Positions 42,983-51,834 of a stretch of DNA of 54,318 nucleotides are shown here, piece after piece. This DNA comes from an uncultured Bacteroidales bacterium (GTDB taxonomy: Bacteria > Bacteroidota > Bacteroidia > Bacteroidales > Paludibacteraceae), in contig CAKUYO010000016.1 of assembly GCA_934716995.1 (NCBI GenBank), positions 1-54,318 on the forward strand, written 5' to 3'. The notes under the pieces were generated by a model. That model worked only from the letters and a program-made list of their open reading frames with translations, ran no database searches and was not told where the DNA came from. Position numbers and translations under genes: made by a program. The stretch's first letter is position 1, and every line of letters begins with the position of its first letter.

Positions 42983-44304
42983 AAATCTTCTTCTTTTCCG
43001 AGTGTGCCGTACAGATCGAATTCTTCGGCACGAGTAATCCTAACCGGATAAAAATCACCTGTTTGCAATGTATGTTCTTTGTCTATCAGTACCTCGCAAT
43101 CCACCTCGGGCGAATCGAACTGTGTGCGTCCGATGTAATAATCGGGTTCCTCGCGGTCGATGACCACATCCATCGTTTTACCCACTTTCTGCTGCATCAA
43201 AGCACCCGAAATATCCTGCTGGATTGCCATTATTTCCGCTACACGGCGGTCTTTCACCTCTTGCGGGATGTTGTCCCGGTAGTGCAGATTGGCATACGTA
43301 CCCTCTTCGTCGGAGTAGGCAAAGGCACCCATACGGTCGAAACGCATTTCGCGCACCCATTGCTTCAGTTCCTCGAAATCCTCCTCGGTCTCGCCCGGGT
43401 GTCCGACAAGCAGTGTGGTGCGGATACATATATCAGGTACGCACGCGCGTATGCGCGCGATGAGCGCATCCTGTTCCGCACGGGTGATATGGCGGCGCAT
43501 CAGAGTGAGCATGTGGTCGCTGCAATGTTGCAAGGCGATGTCAAGGTACTTGCACACATTCGGGTGCTTTGCCATTACCTCGAGGATACCATCCGGGAAA
43601 TCGGTCGGGTAGGCATAGTGGAGGCGAATCCAATGCACACCGTCGATCTGTGCCATCCGGTCTATCAGTTCGGGCAGGCGGTGCTCTTTGTAAAGGTCAA
43701 GCCCGTAACTCGACAGGTCTTGCGCTATGACGTTGAACTCCTTTACTCCCTGACCTACAAGCCATTGTACCTCTTCGAGTATTTCCTCAATAGGGCGCGA
43801 GGTATGCCTGCCCGTAATGAGCGGAATGGCGCAATAGGAGCAAAAACGGTTGCACCCCTCTGAAATCTTGATGTAGGCATAGTGTTTCGGAGTGGTAAGC
43901 GTACGTTTGTAGCCGCACCCGTCGTCGCTCTTGGGCTGCGCTTTCAGGTCGTCTATCAGGCGCATAAAATCGAACTTGCCGTACCATTTGTCCACCTCTG
44001 GGATTTCGGTCTCCAATTCGTGCAGGTAACGCTCGCTGAGACACCCCATTACGTACAGTCGGCGCAGTTTGCGGTGCGTCTTGCGGTCGGCAAACTGAAG
44101 AATGGTATTGATACTCTCTTCTTTGGCATCACCGATAAATCCACAGGTGTTGATAACGGCAATTTCACCTTTTGGGTCATCCGAATCGTGTACACAGCGG
44201 TAGCCTGCCAACTCCAATTGGTGCATCAGCCGCTCGGCATCCACAAGGTTTTTGGAGCAACCCAACGTGATAATATCTATTTCGTTTTTATGCAAGTTGT
44301 TCAA
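42976..44304 (-). CDS. rimO: Ribosomal protein S12 methylthiotransferase
   Basis: The 442-residue radical-SAM enzyme adds a methylthio group to an Asp of ribosomal protein S12. It has the N-terminal MTTase domain with Cys16, Cys54 and Cys88, the radical-SAM CNRFCSYC (Cys151, 155, 158) and a C-terminal TRAM-like domain. No ATG is found near the expected start. The reading frame opens with TTG at 44304, which is the end of a 7-base array word (TTAATTG on the minus strand), or another TTG nine bases later. It is followed by HU, HU-LysM and uvrA in an overlapping series. Confidence 0.95.
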   Translation of the reverse strand: MNNLHKNEIDIITLGCSKNLVDAERLMHQLELAGYRCVHDSDDPKGEIAVINTCGFIGDAKEESINTILQFADRKTHRKLRRLYVMGCLSERYLHELETEIPEVDKWYGKFDFMRLIDDLKAQPKSDDGCGYKRTLTTPKHYAYIKISEGCNRFCSYCAIPLITGRHTSRPIEEILEEVQWLVGQGVKEFNVIAQDLSSYGLDLYKEHRLPELIDRMAQIDGVHWIRLHYAYPTDFPDGILEVMAKHPNVCKYLDIALQHCSDHMLTLMRRHITRAEQDALIARIRACVPDICIRTTLLVGHPGETEEDFEELKQWVREMRFDRMGAFAYSDEEGTYANLHYRDNIPQEVKDRRVAEIMAIQQDISGALMQQKVGKTMDVVIDREEPDYYIGRTQFDSPEVDCEVLIDKEHTLQTGDFYPVRITRAEEFDLYGTLGKEEDLC

Positions 44305-44329
44305 TTAACCAGTAATAATTAACAATTAA
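44302..44329 (-). repeat. 7-base array that reaches into the rimO start codon
   Basis: Plus-strand words CAATTAA, CCAGTAA, TAATTAA and CAATTAA start at 44302, 44309, 44316 and 44323. The TTG start of rimO is the complement of 44302-44304. Confidence 0.85.
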
Positions 44330-44372
44330 CATACGTAGTATGTTCTGTTTTTCGGAGTGGCAAGGTAGGTCT

Positions 44373-44491
44373 ATCCTCCCGACATCCACCCGACATCCTC
44401 CTTACTTTTCTATCAGGAAGAAAGCACAAGGAATGTTCGATTTTTCCTGCTTTTTCATTATGCATTATGCATTACGCATTGCGCATTGCGC
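44373..44491. repeat. 11-base array and 7-base array in the recQ-rimO spacer
   Basis: ATCCTCCC, ATCCACCC and ATCCTCC start at 44373, 44384 and 44395 (spacing 11). ATTATGC, ATTATGC, ATTACGC, ATTGCGC and ATTGCGC start at 44457, 44464, 44471, 44478 and 44485, ending one base from the recQ stop codon at 44493. Confidence 0.92.
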
Positions 44492-44492
44492 A

Positions 44493-46676
44493 TCAGTTTC
44501 CAAGGTCGCAGTGGAATTTGATACGCACGAGGCGGACATGAATCACGTCGTAGTAGTCCTCTCCGAGTTCGTCCATCGCCGTTTTAAGGTCATCGCTCTC
44601 GGCATTCTTGAAATAGTCGTATATCTCCTCTTCCTCGTCGGGGTCAAGTACCTCCTCTATGAAATAGTTGATATTCACTTTCGTTCCCGAGAAAACAATC
44701 GCTTCCAACTCGTCGAGCATTTCCTCCATCGACATTCCGTTGGATTCGGCGAGGTCGTCGAGATCCACACGGCGGTCGATAGCCGCAATGATCTGTTTTT
44801 TGCGGGTGGATTTTTTCGCCACTGTGCGTATGCGCAGGTCTTCGGGACGGATAATCTCATTTTCCTCGACATACTCTTTGATGACCCGCAGGAACTCGTC
44901 GCCGTAGCGTTTTGCTTTGCTCACACCTACACCGGGTATGGTCATCAGTTCCTCCATCGTGATGGGGTAGGTGGTTGCCATTGCCTCGAGAGACGGGTCT
45001 TGGAAGATGACAAACGGCGGCACGTCGCATTTCTTCGACAGTTTTTTGCGCACATCTTTCAGAATGGAGAACAGCACATCGTCTGCTGCTGCGCAGGCAA
45101 CCGCTCCGTTGTCTATATCCTCGCTTTCCTCGTCGCGCACCTCGATAGGCACCTCGAACTTGGTCGGGCGGCGGATATATTTCTTGCCATCGGAGGTGAT
45201 TTTCAGATCACCGTATGAATCAATGTCCTTATTCAGATAGCCGCAGAGCATAGCCTGGCGGATAATGGCATACAGCGTGGATTCGTCCACATCGGCTGCG
45301 GCACCGTAATTCTCCAATTCAGTATGCTTATAACTTTGGATATCCGCAGTATCGTTGCCATGGAGAATATCCACGATATGGTCGGCTTTGAATTTCTCAT
45401 TGAGTTGCTGAATGGTCTCAAGCGTGAGGCTGAGCAACTCGTGGGCGTCCATCATGCGATAGGTCTTCTTGCAGTTGTCGCAGTTGCCGCAATTATCCTG
45501 GTTGTACTCCTCACCGAAATAGTGCAGCAACAGTTTGCGGCGGCAGATGGTCGATTCGGCATACGACTGCGTCTCAAACAGCAACTGGTTGCCGATCTCC
45601 ACTTCCTTGACAGGTTTGCCCTGTTGGAAACGGCGCAGACGCTCGATGTCGTCGGGCGAATAGAAACAGATACACTGCCCCTCGCCGCCGTCGCGCCCTG
45701 CACGACCGGTCTCCTGATAGTAGCCCTCCAGCGATTTGGGTATATCGTAGTGGATGACAAAACGTACATCGGGTTTGTCGATACCCATACCGAAAGCGAT
45801 GGTTGCCACGATTACCTGACATTCCTCCATCAGGAACGCATCCTGTGTGGCACTGCGCGTAGCCGCATCCATACCCGCATGGTACGGGCGTGCGGAGATA
45901 CCATTGACAACCAGTGTCTGTGCCAGATCTTCCACCTCTTTGCGTGCCAGACAATAGATAATGCCCGATTTGCCTTCCATCGAGCGCACGTATTTGATGA
46001 CTTCGCGATCCACATCCTTGGTCTTCGGACGCACTTCATAGTACAGGTTAGGGCGGTTGAACGAACTCTTGAAAACGGTGGCATCGGGCATACCGAGGTT
46101 CTTCTGAATATCTTTCTGCACCTTGGGCGTCGCCGTAGCGGTCAGGGCAATAATAGGTGCCTTGCCGATACGCTGCACCATAGAGCGGATATGGCTGTAT
46201 TCGGGACGGAAATCGTGCCCCCATTCCGAGATACAATGCGCCTCGTCCACTGCATAAAAAGAGATCTTGACGCTTTTGAGGAAGTCCACGTTTTCCGCTT
46301 TCTGCAGGCTCTCCGGTGCCAAATAGAGCAGTTTGGTTTTGCCTGCCAGCACATCTTCTTTGACGGCGTTGATTTCGGGACGGGAGAGCGACGAATTGAT
46401 GAAATGGGCAACCCCCGGTTCGTCCGAGTAGTTGCGCATAGCGTCCACCTGGTTTTTCATTAGCGCAATAAGCGGCGATATGACGATCGCCACACCGTCC
46501 ATAATCAACGAAGGCAACTGGTAGCACAGGCTCTTGCCGCCGCCCGTAGGCATCAGTACAAACGTGTCGTGCCCCTCCATCACATTGCGTATGATGGCTT
46601 CCTGGTTACCTTTGAAACTGTCAAAACCAAAGTAGCGTTGCAGTGCTTCGGTCAACTGTTCATGCGTTACGTTCAT
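44493..46676 (-). CDS. recQ: ATP-dependent DNA helicase RecQ
   Basis: The 727-residue helicase has LMPTGGGKSLCYQLP, AVDEAHCISEWGHDFRPEY, IALTATATPKV and YYQETGRAGRDGGEG, then a zinc-binding segment (CRRKLLLHYFGEE, CGNCDNC), a winged-helix region, and an HRDC-like domain around residues 520-600 (FQDPSLEAMATTYPITMEEL). About 120 further residues extend beyond HRDC, with an acidic stretch (LDPDEEEEIYDYF), longer than E. coli RecQ. It unwinds DNA in recombination repair. The start at 46676 follows a good promoter. Confidence 0.94.
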   Translation of the reverse strand: MNVTHEQLTEALQRYFGFDSFKGNQEAIIRNVMEGHDTFVLMPTGGGKSLCYQLPSLIMDGVAIVISPLIALMKNQVDAMRNYSDEPGVAHFINSSLSRPEINAVKEDVLAGKTKLLYLAPESLQKAENVDFLKSVKISFYAVDEAHCISEWGHDFRPEYSHIRSMVQRIGKAPIIALTATATPKVQKDIQKNLGMPDATVFKSSFNRPNLYYEVRPKTKDVDREVIKYVRSMEGKSGIIYCLARKEVEDLAQTLVVNGISARPYHAGMDAATRSATQDAFLMEECQVIVATIAFGMGIDKPDVRFVIHYDIPKSLEGYYQETGRAGRDGGEGQCICFYSPDDIERLRRFQQGKPVKEVEIGNQLLFETQSYAESTICRRKLLLHYFGEEYNQDNCGNCDNCKKTYRMMDAHELLSLTLETIQQLNEKFKADHIVDILHGNDTADIQSYKHTELENYGAAADVDESTLYAIIRQAMLCGYLNKDIDSYGDLKITSDGKKYIRRPTKFEVPIEVRDEESEDIDNGAVACAAADDVLFSILKDVRKKLSKKCDVPPFVIFQDPSLEAMATTYPITMEELMTIPGVGVSKAKRYGDEFLRVIKEYVEENEIIRPEDLRIRTVAKKSTRKKQIIAAIDRRVDLDDLAESNGMSMEEMLDELEAIVFSGTKVNINYFIEEVLDPDEEEEIYDYFKNAESDDLKTAMDELGEDYYDVIHVRLVRIKFHCDLGN

Positions 46677-46768
46677 CTATATATAAATATATAAGGTGTA
46701 TAATTGTTCGATTGTAAGTTGCGGGGATTGCCCGCTTTTTATCCCGAAAAAGGCAAAGTATTGTACTG

Positions 46769-46799
46769 CAAAGGTAGTCATTTTTTTTTGTTCTGCAAA
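46769..46799 (-). promoter_or_regulatory. recQ promoter
   Basis: On the minus strand, TTTG (46799-46796), 19 bases, then TACCTTTG (46776-46769). It is divergent from the MFS promoter. Confidence 0.82.
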
Positions 46800-46826
46800 C
46801 TTTTTATTTGAAAAAAGAGAAAAAAC

Positions 46827-46857
46827 TTGTATGCCTCGGAAAAAAGCAGTACTTTTG
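46827..46857 (+). promoter_or_regulatory. Promoter of the MFS transporter gene
   Basis: TTG at 46827-46829, 20 bases, then TACTTTTG at 46850-46857. The start codon is at 46896. Confidence 0.8.
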
Positions 46858-46895
46858 TCTTTAGTTAAATAAATATCAATATCAGAGAACACAAA

Positions 46896-48242
46896 ATGGA
46901 AAAACGTAATTTGTCTTTCGGGCAACTTTTTAATCTCAGTTTCGGTTTCTTTGGCGTGCAGATAGCGTATGCCCTGCAAAGTGCCAACATATCCCGTATT
47001 TTTGCTACACTCGGTGCCGACCCGCACACCCTGAGTTTCTTTTGGATTCTACCCCCGCTGATGGGTATGATCGTGCAACCGTTGATAGGTCTGCTGTCGG
47101 ATAAGACATGGCTCGGACCTGTGTTCGGCCGTCGCAAGTTCTACCTGCTTATCGGTGCCATTATTGCCGTGGCGGTGATGATACTGTTGCCCAATGCGGG
47201 TGATTTCACTTTCCAACAGGGGCTGTTCCTCGGGCTTAACGCCGCTATGTGGTTCGGGCTTTTCTCGCTGATGTTTCTCGATACATCCATCAATATAGCC
47301 ATGCAGCCGTTCAAGATGATGGTAGGCGATATGGTCAACGAGGAGCAGAAGGGTACGGCGTATGCCATCCAGTCGGCATTGTGCAACGCCGGTTCGCTGG
47401 TCGGCTACTTGTTCCCGATCTTCTTTACGTGGATCGGTATTGCCAATACGGCTCCCGAGGGAGTGATCCCCGATTCTGTCAAATGGTCGTTCTATATAGG
47501 GGCTGCTATTCTGATTCTCTGCGTGTTGTATACATTCTTTGCCGTAAAGGAGATGAATCCGCAGGAATATGCCGAGTTCCACGGGCTGAACAAGAAGCAG
47601 GACGAGACTGCCGCAACGGATGACGCTGCGGATAACAAACGCATTGTCAGTGCTTTTGTTACTATCGGTCTGGTACAATTCTTCTGTTGGGCGGCGTTTA
47701 TGTATATGTGGACGTACTCCAATGGTGCTATTGCCACGCAGTGTTTCGGCTGGAATGGTGAAAATACTGCCGCCGACGCTTTCCAGAATGCAGGCAACTG
47801 GGTAGGTGTATGTTTTGCCGTGCAAGCGGTAGGTTCATTGGTTTGGGCTTCGCTGCTGCCGGCTATTGAGCATAAGATTGGCAACAAGGGGGCGTATATT
47901 CTCTCGCTCGTAATAGGCGGTATCGGCTTTGCATCCATATTCTTTGTGCACAATCAGTATGTGCTCTGGTTGAGTTATGCCCTTGTCGGTACGGCGTGGG
48001 CGGCTATGCTGGCATTGCCGTTTACGATCTTTACCAATGCCATTATGGGCAGCAAACGTATGGGAACGCTGCTCGGGCTATTCAACTGCACTATCTGTCT
48101 TCCGCAGATTGTGGCGGCTTTGCTGGGCGGTGTACTATTGAAACATATCTGCGCCGGTTCGCAGGTAGGCATGCTCGTGATAGCTGGTGTACTGCTGTTC
48201 CTCGGGGCAGTCTCCGTCCTGTTTATCAAAGAGAAGAAATAG
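46896..48242 (+). CDS. MFS transporter (sugar-carrier type)
   Basis: The 448-residue protein has about 12 membrane helices. The N-terminus LFNLSFGFFGVQIAYALQSANIS, PLIGLLSDKTW and FGRRKFYLLIGA are typical of the MFS group related to SLC45/sucrose and GPH carriers, common in Bacteroidetes near maltose or oligosaccharide genes. No enzyme for a sugar is adjacent, so the substrate is not indicated. It has its own promoter and a hairpin after the stop. Confidence 0.85.
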   Translation: MEKRNLSFGQLFNLSFGFFGVQIAYALQSANISRIFATLGADPHTLSFFWILPPLMGMIVQPLIGLLSDKTWLGPVFGRRKFYLLIGAIIAVAVMILLPNAGDFTFQQGLFLGLNAAMWFGLFSLMFLDTSINIAMQPFKMMVGDMVNEEQKGTAYAIQSALCNAGSLVGYLFPIFFTWIGIANTAPEGVIPDSVKWSFYIGAAILILCVLYTFFAVKEMNPQEYAEFHGLNKKQDETAATDDAADNKRIVSAFVTIGLVQFFCWAAFMYMWTYSNGAIATQCFGWNGENTAADAFQNAGNWVGVCFAVQAVGSLVWASLLPAIEHKIGNKGAYILSLVIGGIGFASIFFVHNQYVLWLSYALVGTAWAAMLALPFTIFTNAIMGSKRMGTLLGLFNCTICLPQIVAALLGGVLLKHICAGSQVGMLVIAGVLLFLGAVSVLFIKEKK

Positions 48243-48275
48243 AACGAAGGACAAAGAACGAAGAACAAAGAATAC

Positions 48276-48310
48276 AAATGCTCTGTCTGTTTCGCAGGCA
48301 GGGCATTTAG
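48276..48310 (+). terminator. Probable terminator after the MFS gene
   Basis: ATGCTCTGTCTG (48278-48289) pairs with CAGGCAGGGCAT (48295-48306) with two G-U pairs. The T run after it is weak (TTTAGGTT). Confidence 0.5.
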
Positions 48311-48337
48311 GTTGAAAAGAAGGTATCGCTTTGTATG

Positions 48338-48519
48338 TTAATTATTCATTGTTAATTAACGTCAGTTCAATATAGGCAAATTGTCTTACTTTGCCGCCGT
48401 AGGCGATAAGATTTATAGCAATTTATGGATGTTCAGTCAAAGATTTACTTGGATTTCTTGCCGCTGTGCGGCAAAGGAGTTTTTATATCGAACCTCACTT
48501 AATTCTTAATTGTTAATTG
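48338..48519. mobile_element. MITE-like element, copy C (48358-48500), inside a 7-base array
   Basis: Left of the element, TTAATTA, TTCATTG and TTAATTA start at 48338, 48345 and 48352. The element runs from AACGTCAGTTCAATATA at 48358 to 48500, with the CCGCTGTGCGG hairpin. On the right, TTAATTC, TTAATTG and TTAATTG start at 48499, 48506 and 48513. The last word supplies the TTG start codon of the MATE gene, so the whole upstream region of that gene is repeat. Confidence 0.8.
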
Positions 48520-49824
48520 AACCGCCGTATTCTACATTTGGCATTGCCGAGTATTTTGGCGAATATCACCATTCCGCTGGTCGGGCTGGTGGATACGGCT
48601 ATTGCGGGGCATATATCCGATGCAAGTGCTATCGGTGGTATTGCTATCGGCACGATGCTGTTCGACCTGCTCTATTGGAATTTCGGTTTTCTGCGGGTGG
48701 GTACATCGGGATTGACGGCACAGGCTTGCGGACGCAAAGATACAGCGGAATGCAGCCGGCTTCTTGCGCAGAGTATAGGTATTGCCGTTCTGGGGGCATT
48801 GTTCGTGTGGGCAATCCAATGGCTGTTTGTTACCGCAGTCCTGGCGTGTGTACCTTGTTCGCCCGAGGTGGCTTCCTTTGCCCGCAAGTATTTCTTTGTG
48901 CGTATATGGGCGGCGCCCGCCACGCTCAGTCTGATGGCATTCAAGGGGTGGTTTATCGGTATGCAGGATACGGTCAGTCCGATGGCAACTGATATTCTTG
49001 TCAATGTGGTGAATATCGTTGCCAGTTACCTGCTGGCTGTTTATACTCCTCTCGGGGCGGTCGGAGTGGCGTATGGTACGCTTATCGCCCAATACTCGGG
49101 ACTGCTGCTGTCGGTTGTCATTGTGGCGGTCAAATACCGCACCGCGTTGCAGGGCACAGCCGTTTGGCAGGTTCTGGCTGACTTCCGCTCTATGCGCCGC
49201 CTGCTGGTGCTGAATGGCAACCTGTTTATCCGCTCGCTCTGCTTTATGGTGGTCTATGTCGGTTTCACCGCTTTGGCATCCCGCTATGGCGACACCGAAC
49301 TGGCGGTATCATCCATAATGATGAAACTCTTTATGCTTTTCTCCTATTTCATCGACGGCTTTGCCTATGCGGGTGAGGCACTGGTGGGGCGGTTTGTCGG
49401 CGAAAAACAATCCGCATCGCTAAAAATTGCCGTTCGTATCCTTTTTGTATGGGCTTCCGCTATCGGTGTGGCGTTCTCTTTGCTTTATTTTGTAGCGGGC
49501 GAGGGGTGTATCCGATTATTGACCAACGATGCGTCCGTGCTGTCCGCTGCCGTGCCGTATATGGGGTGGTTGATAGCGATGCCGGTCATTTCCGCATGGG
49601 CATTTTTGTGGGATGGCATTTTTGTGGGTGCCACGGCAGGCAGAGAGATTCGCAATGGTATGATTTTTGCTGCGATAGCGTTTGTGTTCGGCTACGGGCT
49701 TACATACCGATGGTGTGGTGCACAAGCCTTATATATAGGTTATTTTGCCCATCTCGTGGCACGAATGATATATATGACACTCAAATGGAAAAGCGTGTAT
49801 GATAGAGAAGTTGGAAAACCGTAA
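48517..49824 (+). CDS. MATE family efflux transporter (DinF-like)
   Basis: The 435-residue inner-membrane protein has 12 predicted helices. The N-terminus NRRILHLALPSILANITIPLVGLVDTAIAGH is the DinF-type MATE signature. It exports drugs or metabolites using Na or H gradients. The start must be TTG 48517: an in-frame stop is three bases upstream (TAA at 48514), and the next ATG is far inside the conserved region. That TTG lies in a 7-base repeat. The end overlaps the NUDIX gene by 26 bases. Confidence 0.9.
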   Translation: MNRRILHLALPSILANITIPLVGLVDTAIAGHISDASAIGGIAIGTMLFDLLYWNFGFLRVGTSGLTAQACGRKDTAECSRLLAQSIGIAVLGALFVWAIQWLFVTAVLACVPCSPEVASFARKYFFVRIWAAPATLSLMAFKGWFIGMQDTVSPMATDILVNVVNIVASYLLAVYTPLGAVGVAYGTLIAQYSGLLLSVVIVAVKYRTALQGTAVWQVLADFRSMRRLLVLNGNLFIRSLCFMVVYVGFTALASRYGDTELAVSSIMMKLFMLFSYFIDGFAYAGEALVGRFVGEKQSASLKIAVRILFVWASAIGVAFSLLYFVAGEGCIRLLTNDASVLSAAVPYMGWLIAMPVISAWAFLWDGIFVGATAGREIRNGMIFAAIAFVFGYGLTYRWCGAQALYIGYFAHLVARMIYMTLKWKSVYDREVGKP

Positions 49825-50356
49825 ATGGAAAGTGCTGCGAAGTGAAAAACTGCTCAGCAAAGGTATTTGGCTCAATGTCCGTCAGGACACGGTCGAACTG
49901 CCGAGCGGGGTGGTTATGCCTGCCTATTTTGTGATGGAATTCCCTTGTTGGATCAATGTCATTGCCATTACCAAAGACGGACAAATGGTGATGGAGGATC
50001 AGTATCGTCACGGATTGGGTGAGACCCGTTATGAGTTGGTGGCGGGGGTGATTGACCCGGGCGAGACGCCGCTGGAGGCGGCGAAGCGCGAACTGAGTGA
50101 GGAAACGGGCTTTGAGGGCGGCGAATGGCAGCAGTTTATGGTTCTGTCGCCCAATCCGGGGAACCATAACAACCTCTCTTATACGTTTCTGGCTACGGGA
50201 GTGGAGAAAGTGCGGGAGCAGCACCAGGAGCGCACGGAGGACATCCACGTACACATTATGGACAAAGCCGATGTACACCAACTGCTTGAGCAAGGTGAAA
50301 TCATCCAGGCTCTCCATGCCGCTCCCCTCTGGAAATACTTCGCTACGCAGAAATAG
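49799..50356 (+). CDS. NUDIX hydrolase (ADP-ribose pyrophosphatase-like)
   Basis: The 185-residue cytoplasmic protein has a full Nudix box, GVIDPGETPLEAAKRELSEETGF (about residues 83-105), with the REL-EE metal-binding residues. The N-terminal strand-rich region (KWKVLRSEKLLSKGIWLNVRQD) and VMEDQYRHG are like ADP-ribose and nucleotide-sugar pyrophosphatases. The substrate is not certain. It is translationally coupled to the MATE gene by overlap. Confidence 0.9.
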   Translation: MIEKLENRKWKVLRSEKLLSKGIWLNVRQDTVELPSGVVMPAYFVMEFPCWINVIAITKDGQMVMEDQYRHGLGETRYELVAGVIDPGETPLEAAKRELSEETGFEGGEWQQFMVLSPNPGNHNNLSYTFLATGVEKVREQHQERTEDIHVHIMDKADVHQLLEQGEIIQALHAAPLWKYFATQK

Positions 50357-50463
50357 TAATTACGAATTAGGAATGATGAATTATGAATTAACGCAGAATT
50401 AATGGCTTAATTATATGTTCCTAAAAAGAATAATTAACGTTTAATTACACGATAATTAACGTT
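50357..50463 (+). repeat. 7-base array, 32-base repeat copy 2 and 11-base array
   Basis: Directly after the NUDIX stop codon, TAATTAC, GAATTAG, GAATGAT, GAATTAT and GAATTAA start at 50357, 50364, 50371, 50378 and 50385. The 32-base repeat lies at 50409-50440. AATTAACGTT-type words start at 50432, 50443 and 50454. Confidence 0.88.
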
Positions 50464-50486
50464 CTGTATATTAACGTTTCGAAAAC

Positions 50487-50888
50487 GTGAGGCATCGGTT
50501 CTACATATTCTTGTTGCTTGCTGTCAGTGCGGTTTTGCGCTTTAACGGCTATCCTCCGCATATACAAGAGAGTAGGGGGTATGAGCAGGCAACGCTCATC
50601 GCAGAGCAGGAACAAACTTTCTCTGAGACTGACTATGTATCCGATTTTGCGTTGTCAGGTTATTCACCCGTATTGGCGAATAATGCATTCGCCCGTCGTT
50701 ATGAAACACATTCGCGCACGGTGCAGAATGATTACACCAATACGCGTACTACTCCTAATTTAGCCCTTTCCATAGCCGAAGAATCGGCTGTTTCACATCG
50801 TTTGAATACCGATATATCGTGTGCAGAGGCATTGGTTGTCGGCCTGCCTGCCGAAGATATATCTTTTCCTTTCAATACGTTCTGGTAA
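50487..50888 (+). CDS. Small secreted or membrane-anchored protein, unknown
   Basis: The frame has 133 residues starting at GTG 50487; it contains no internal Met, so no other start is available. The N-terminus (RHRFYIFLLLAVSAVLRF) looks like a signal peptide or anchor. The rest is polar, with no motif recognised. It follows a spacer full of 7-base and 11-base arrays. It could be a real fast-evolving gene or a non-coding frame; the length and the signal-like start favour a gene. Confidence 0.45.
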   Translation: MRHRFYIFLLLAVSAVLRFNGYPPHIQESRGYEQATLIAEQEQTFSETDYVSDFALSGYSPVLANNAFARRYETHSRTVQNDYTNTRTTPNLALSIAEESAVSHRLNTDISCAEALVVGLPAEDISFPFNTFW

Positions 50889-51033
50889 TCGGTCGGTTTG
50901 TATAGTGTTCATACTCCCAAGCAGAGTATGCCACCGTATGGCGGCGATGCGTCCCGCATCGTTATGGTATGTATGTTGCCAATACGGCAATTTACAAATT
51001 TACAAATTTTCCCATTTACAAATTGATCATACT

Positions 51034-51189
51034 ATGGATACTTCAATTATTATCCTGACATTGGTCTTTTTGGCGATGTTCATTGTGCCCTTTTGCGTAA
51101 TAGGTTTGATGAACCGTCATAAAGAGACCAAACACGATCAGGAAAATGCCACGACAGAGTCGGTAGGAACCGATAAATCCGGTAAATAA
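51034..51189 (+). CDS. Small single-helix membrane protein
   Basis: ATG 51034 opens a 51-residue protein. The hydrophobic helix (about residues 5-25, IIILTLVFLAMFIVPFCVIGL) is followed by a polar tail (MNRHKETKHDQENATTES). A terminator 28 bases after the stop supports expression. No function is recognised. Confidence 0.6.
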   Translation: MDTSIIILTLVFLAMFIVPFCVIGLMNRHKETKHDQENATTESVGTDKSGK

Positions 51190-51216
51190 TATAAAAACTA
51201 ATTAATAATAGATGGG

Positions 51217-51247
51217 TAAGGCTGCCGAAAAGGGCAGCCTTATTTTG
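51217..51247 (+). terminator. Rho-independent terminator
   Basis: TAAGGCTGCC (51217-51226) pairs perfectly with GGCAGCCTTA (51233-51242), followed by TTTTG. Confidence 0.9.
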
Positions 51248-51300
51248 TTATAGGATACGCATAGGATGCGCATAGGATAGGTATGGGATAGGGTAGGATG
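51248..51300 (+). repeat. ATAGGAT 11-base array (4-5 units)
   Basis: ATAGGAT or a variant starts at 51250, 51261, 51272, 51283 and about 51293. It shares its word with 34828-34858. Confidence 0.88.
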
Positions 51301-51344
51301 TTTGTTAATCTTATTTTATAATATCCTAACCTTGCCAAATTATG

Positions 51345-51815
51345 TTATTGTTTGAGCAAGCGAACTACATCCGTGTTGATTTGCAACAGATATGTGCCGG
51401 CACTCAGTGATTCTACCGATAGCGTATTAGAGCCTTCAGAGAGCGCGACGGCTTGCAGGAATTGTCCGTTTGTTGTATAGATACGTGCTGTGGTATTGTG
51501 CTCTATGCCACTGATAGTCAGTGTACTTGTGGCAGGATTCGGATAAATGGAAATACCTGTCTCCTCTGTGGTGTCTATATTGGAAACGGACTTTCGGACA
51601 AAGCGAATATGTTGTAATTTTCCCTTGGCTTCTGCCCCTAATCGTGTTCCGTCAAGCGAAATGAGAAAGACTGAATCGGACGAAAATTCCAGTTTGCCAA
51701 TAGCAGCCAAATCCGTTTCTGTTTCTTTTCCGGACGGGTAGAGCAGCACCAACTCTTGTGCTGCATATCCATACAATGGTAGCAAGAGCAGAATAAATAT
51801 GAACCACTTTTTCAT
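51345..51815 (-). CDS. Short secreted protein with a type IX secretion sorting domain
   Basis: The 156-residue protein starts at ATG 51815 with signal peptide MKKWFIFILLLLPLYGYA. Residues about 80-156 match the T9SS type A C-terminal domain: ISIYPNPATSTLTISG, ARIYTTNGQFLQ and LSAGTYLLQINTD. The cargo region between is only about 55 residues. Such proteins cross the outer membrane by the type IX system, which shows that this organism has one. It lies 19 bases after ftsY. Confidence 0.85.
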   Translation of the reverse strand: MKKWFIFILLLLPLYGYAAQELVLLYPSGKETETDLAAIGKLEFSSDSVFLISLDGTRLGAEAKGKLQHIRFVRKSVSNIDTTEETGISIYPNPATSTLTISGIEHNTTARIYTTNGQFLQAVALSEGSNTLSVESLSAGTYLLQINTDVVRLLKQ

Positions 51816-51834
51816 AGCGTATAGTTTAGTTTGC

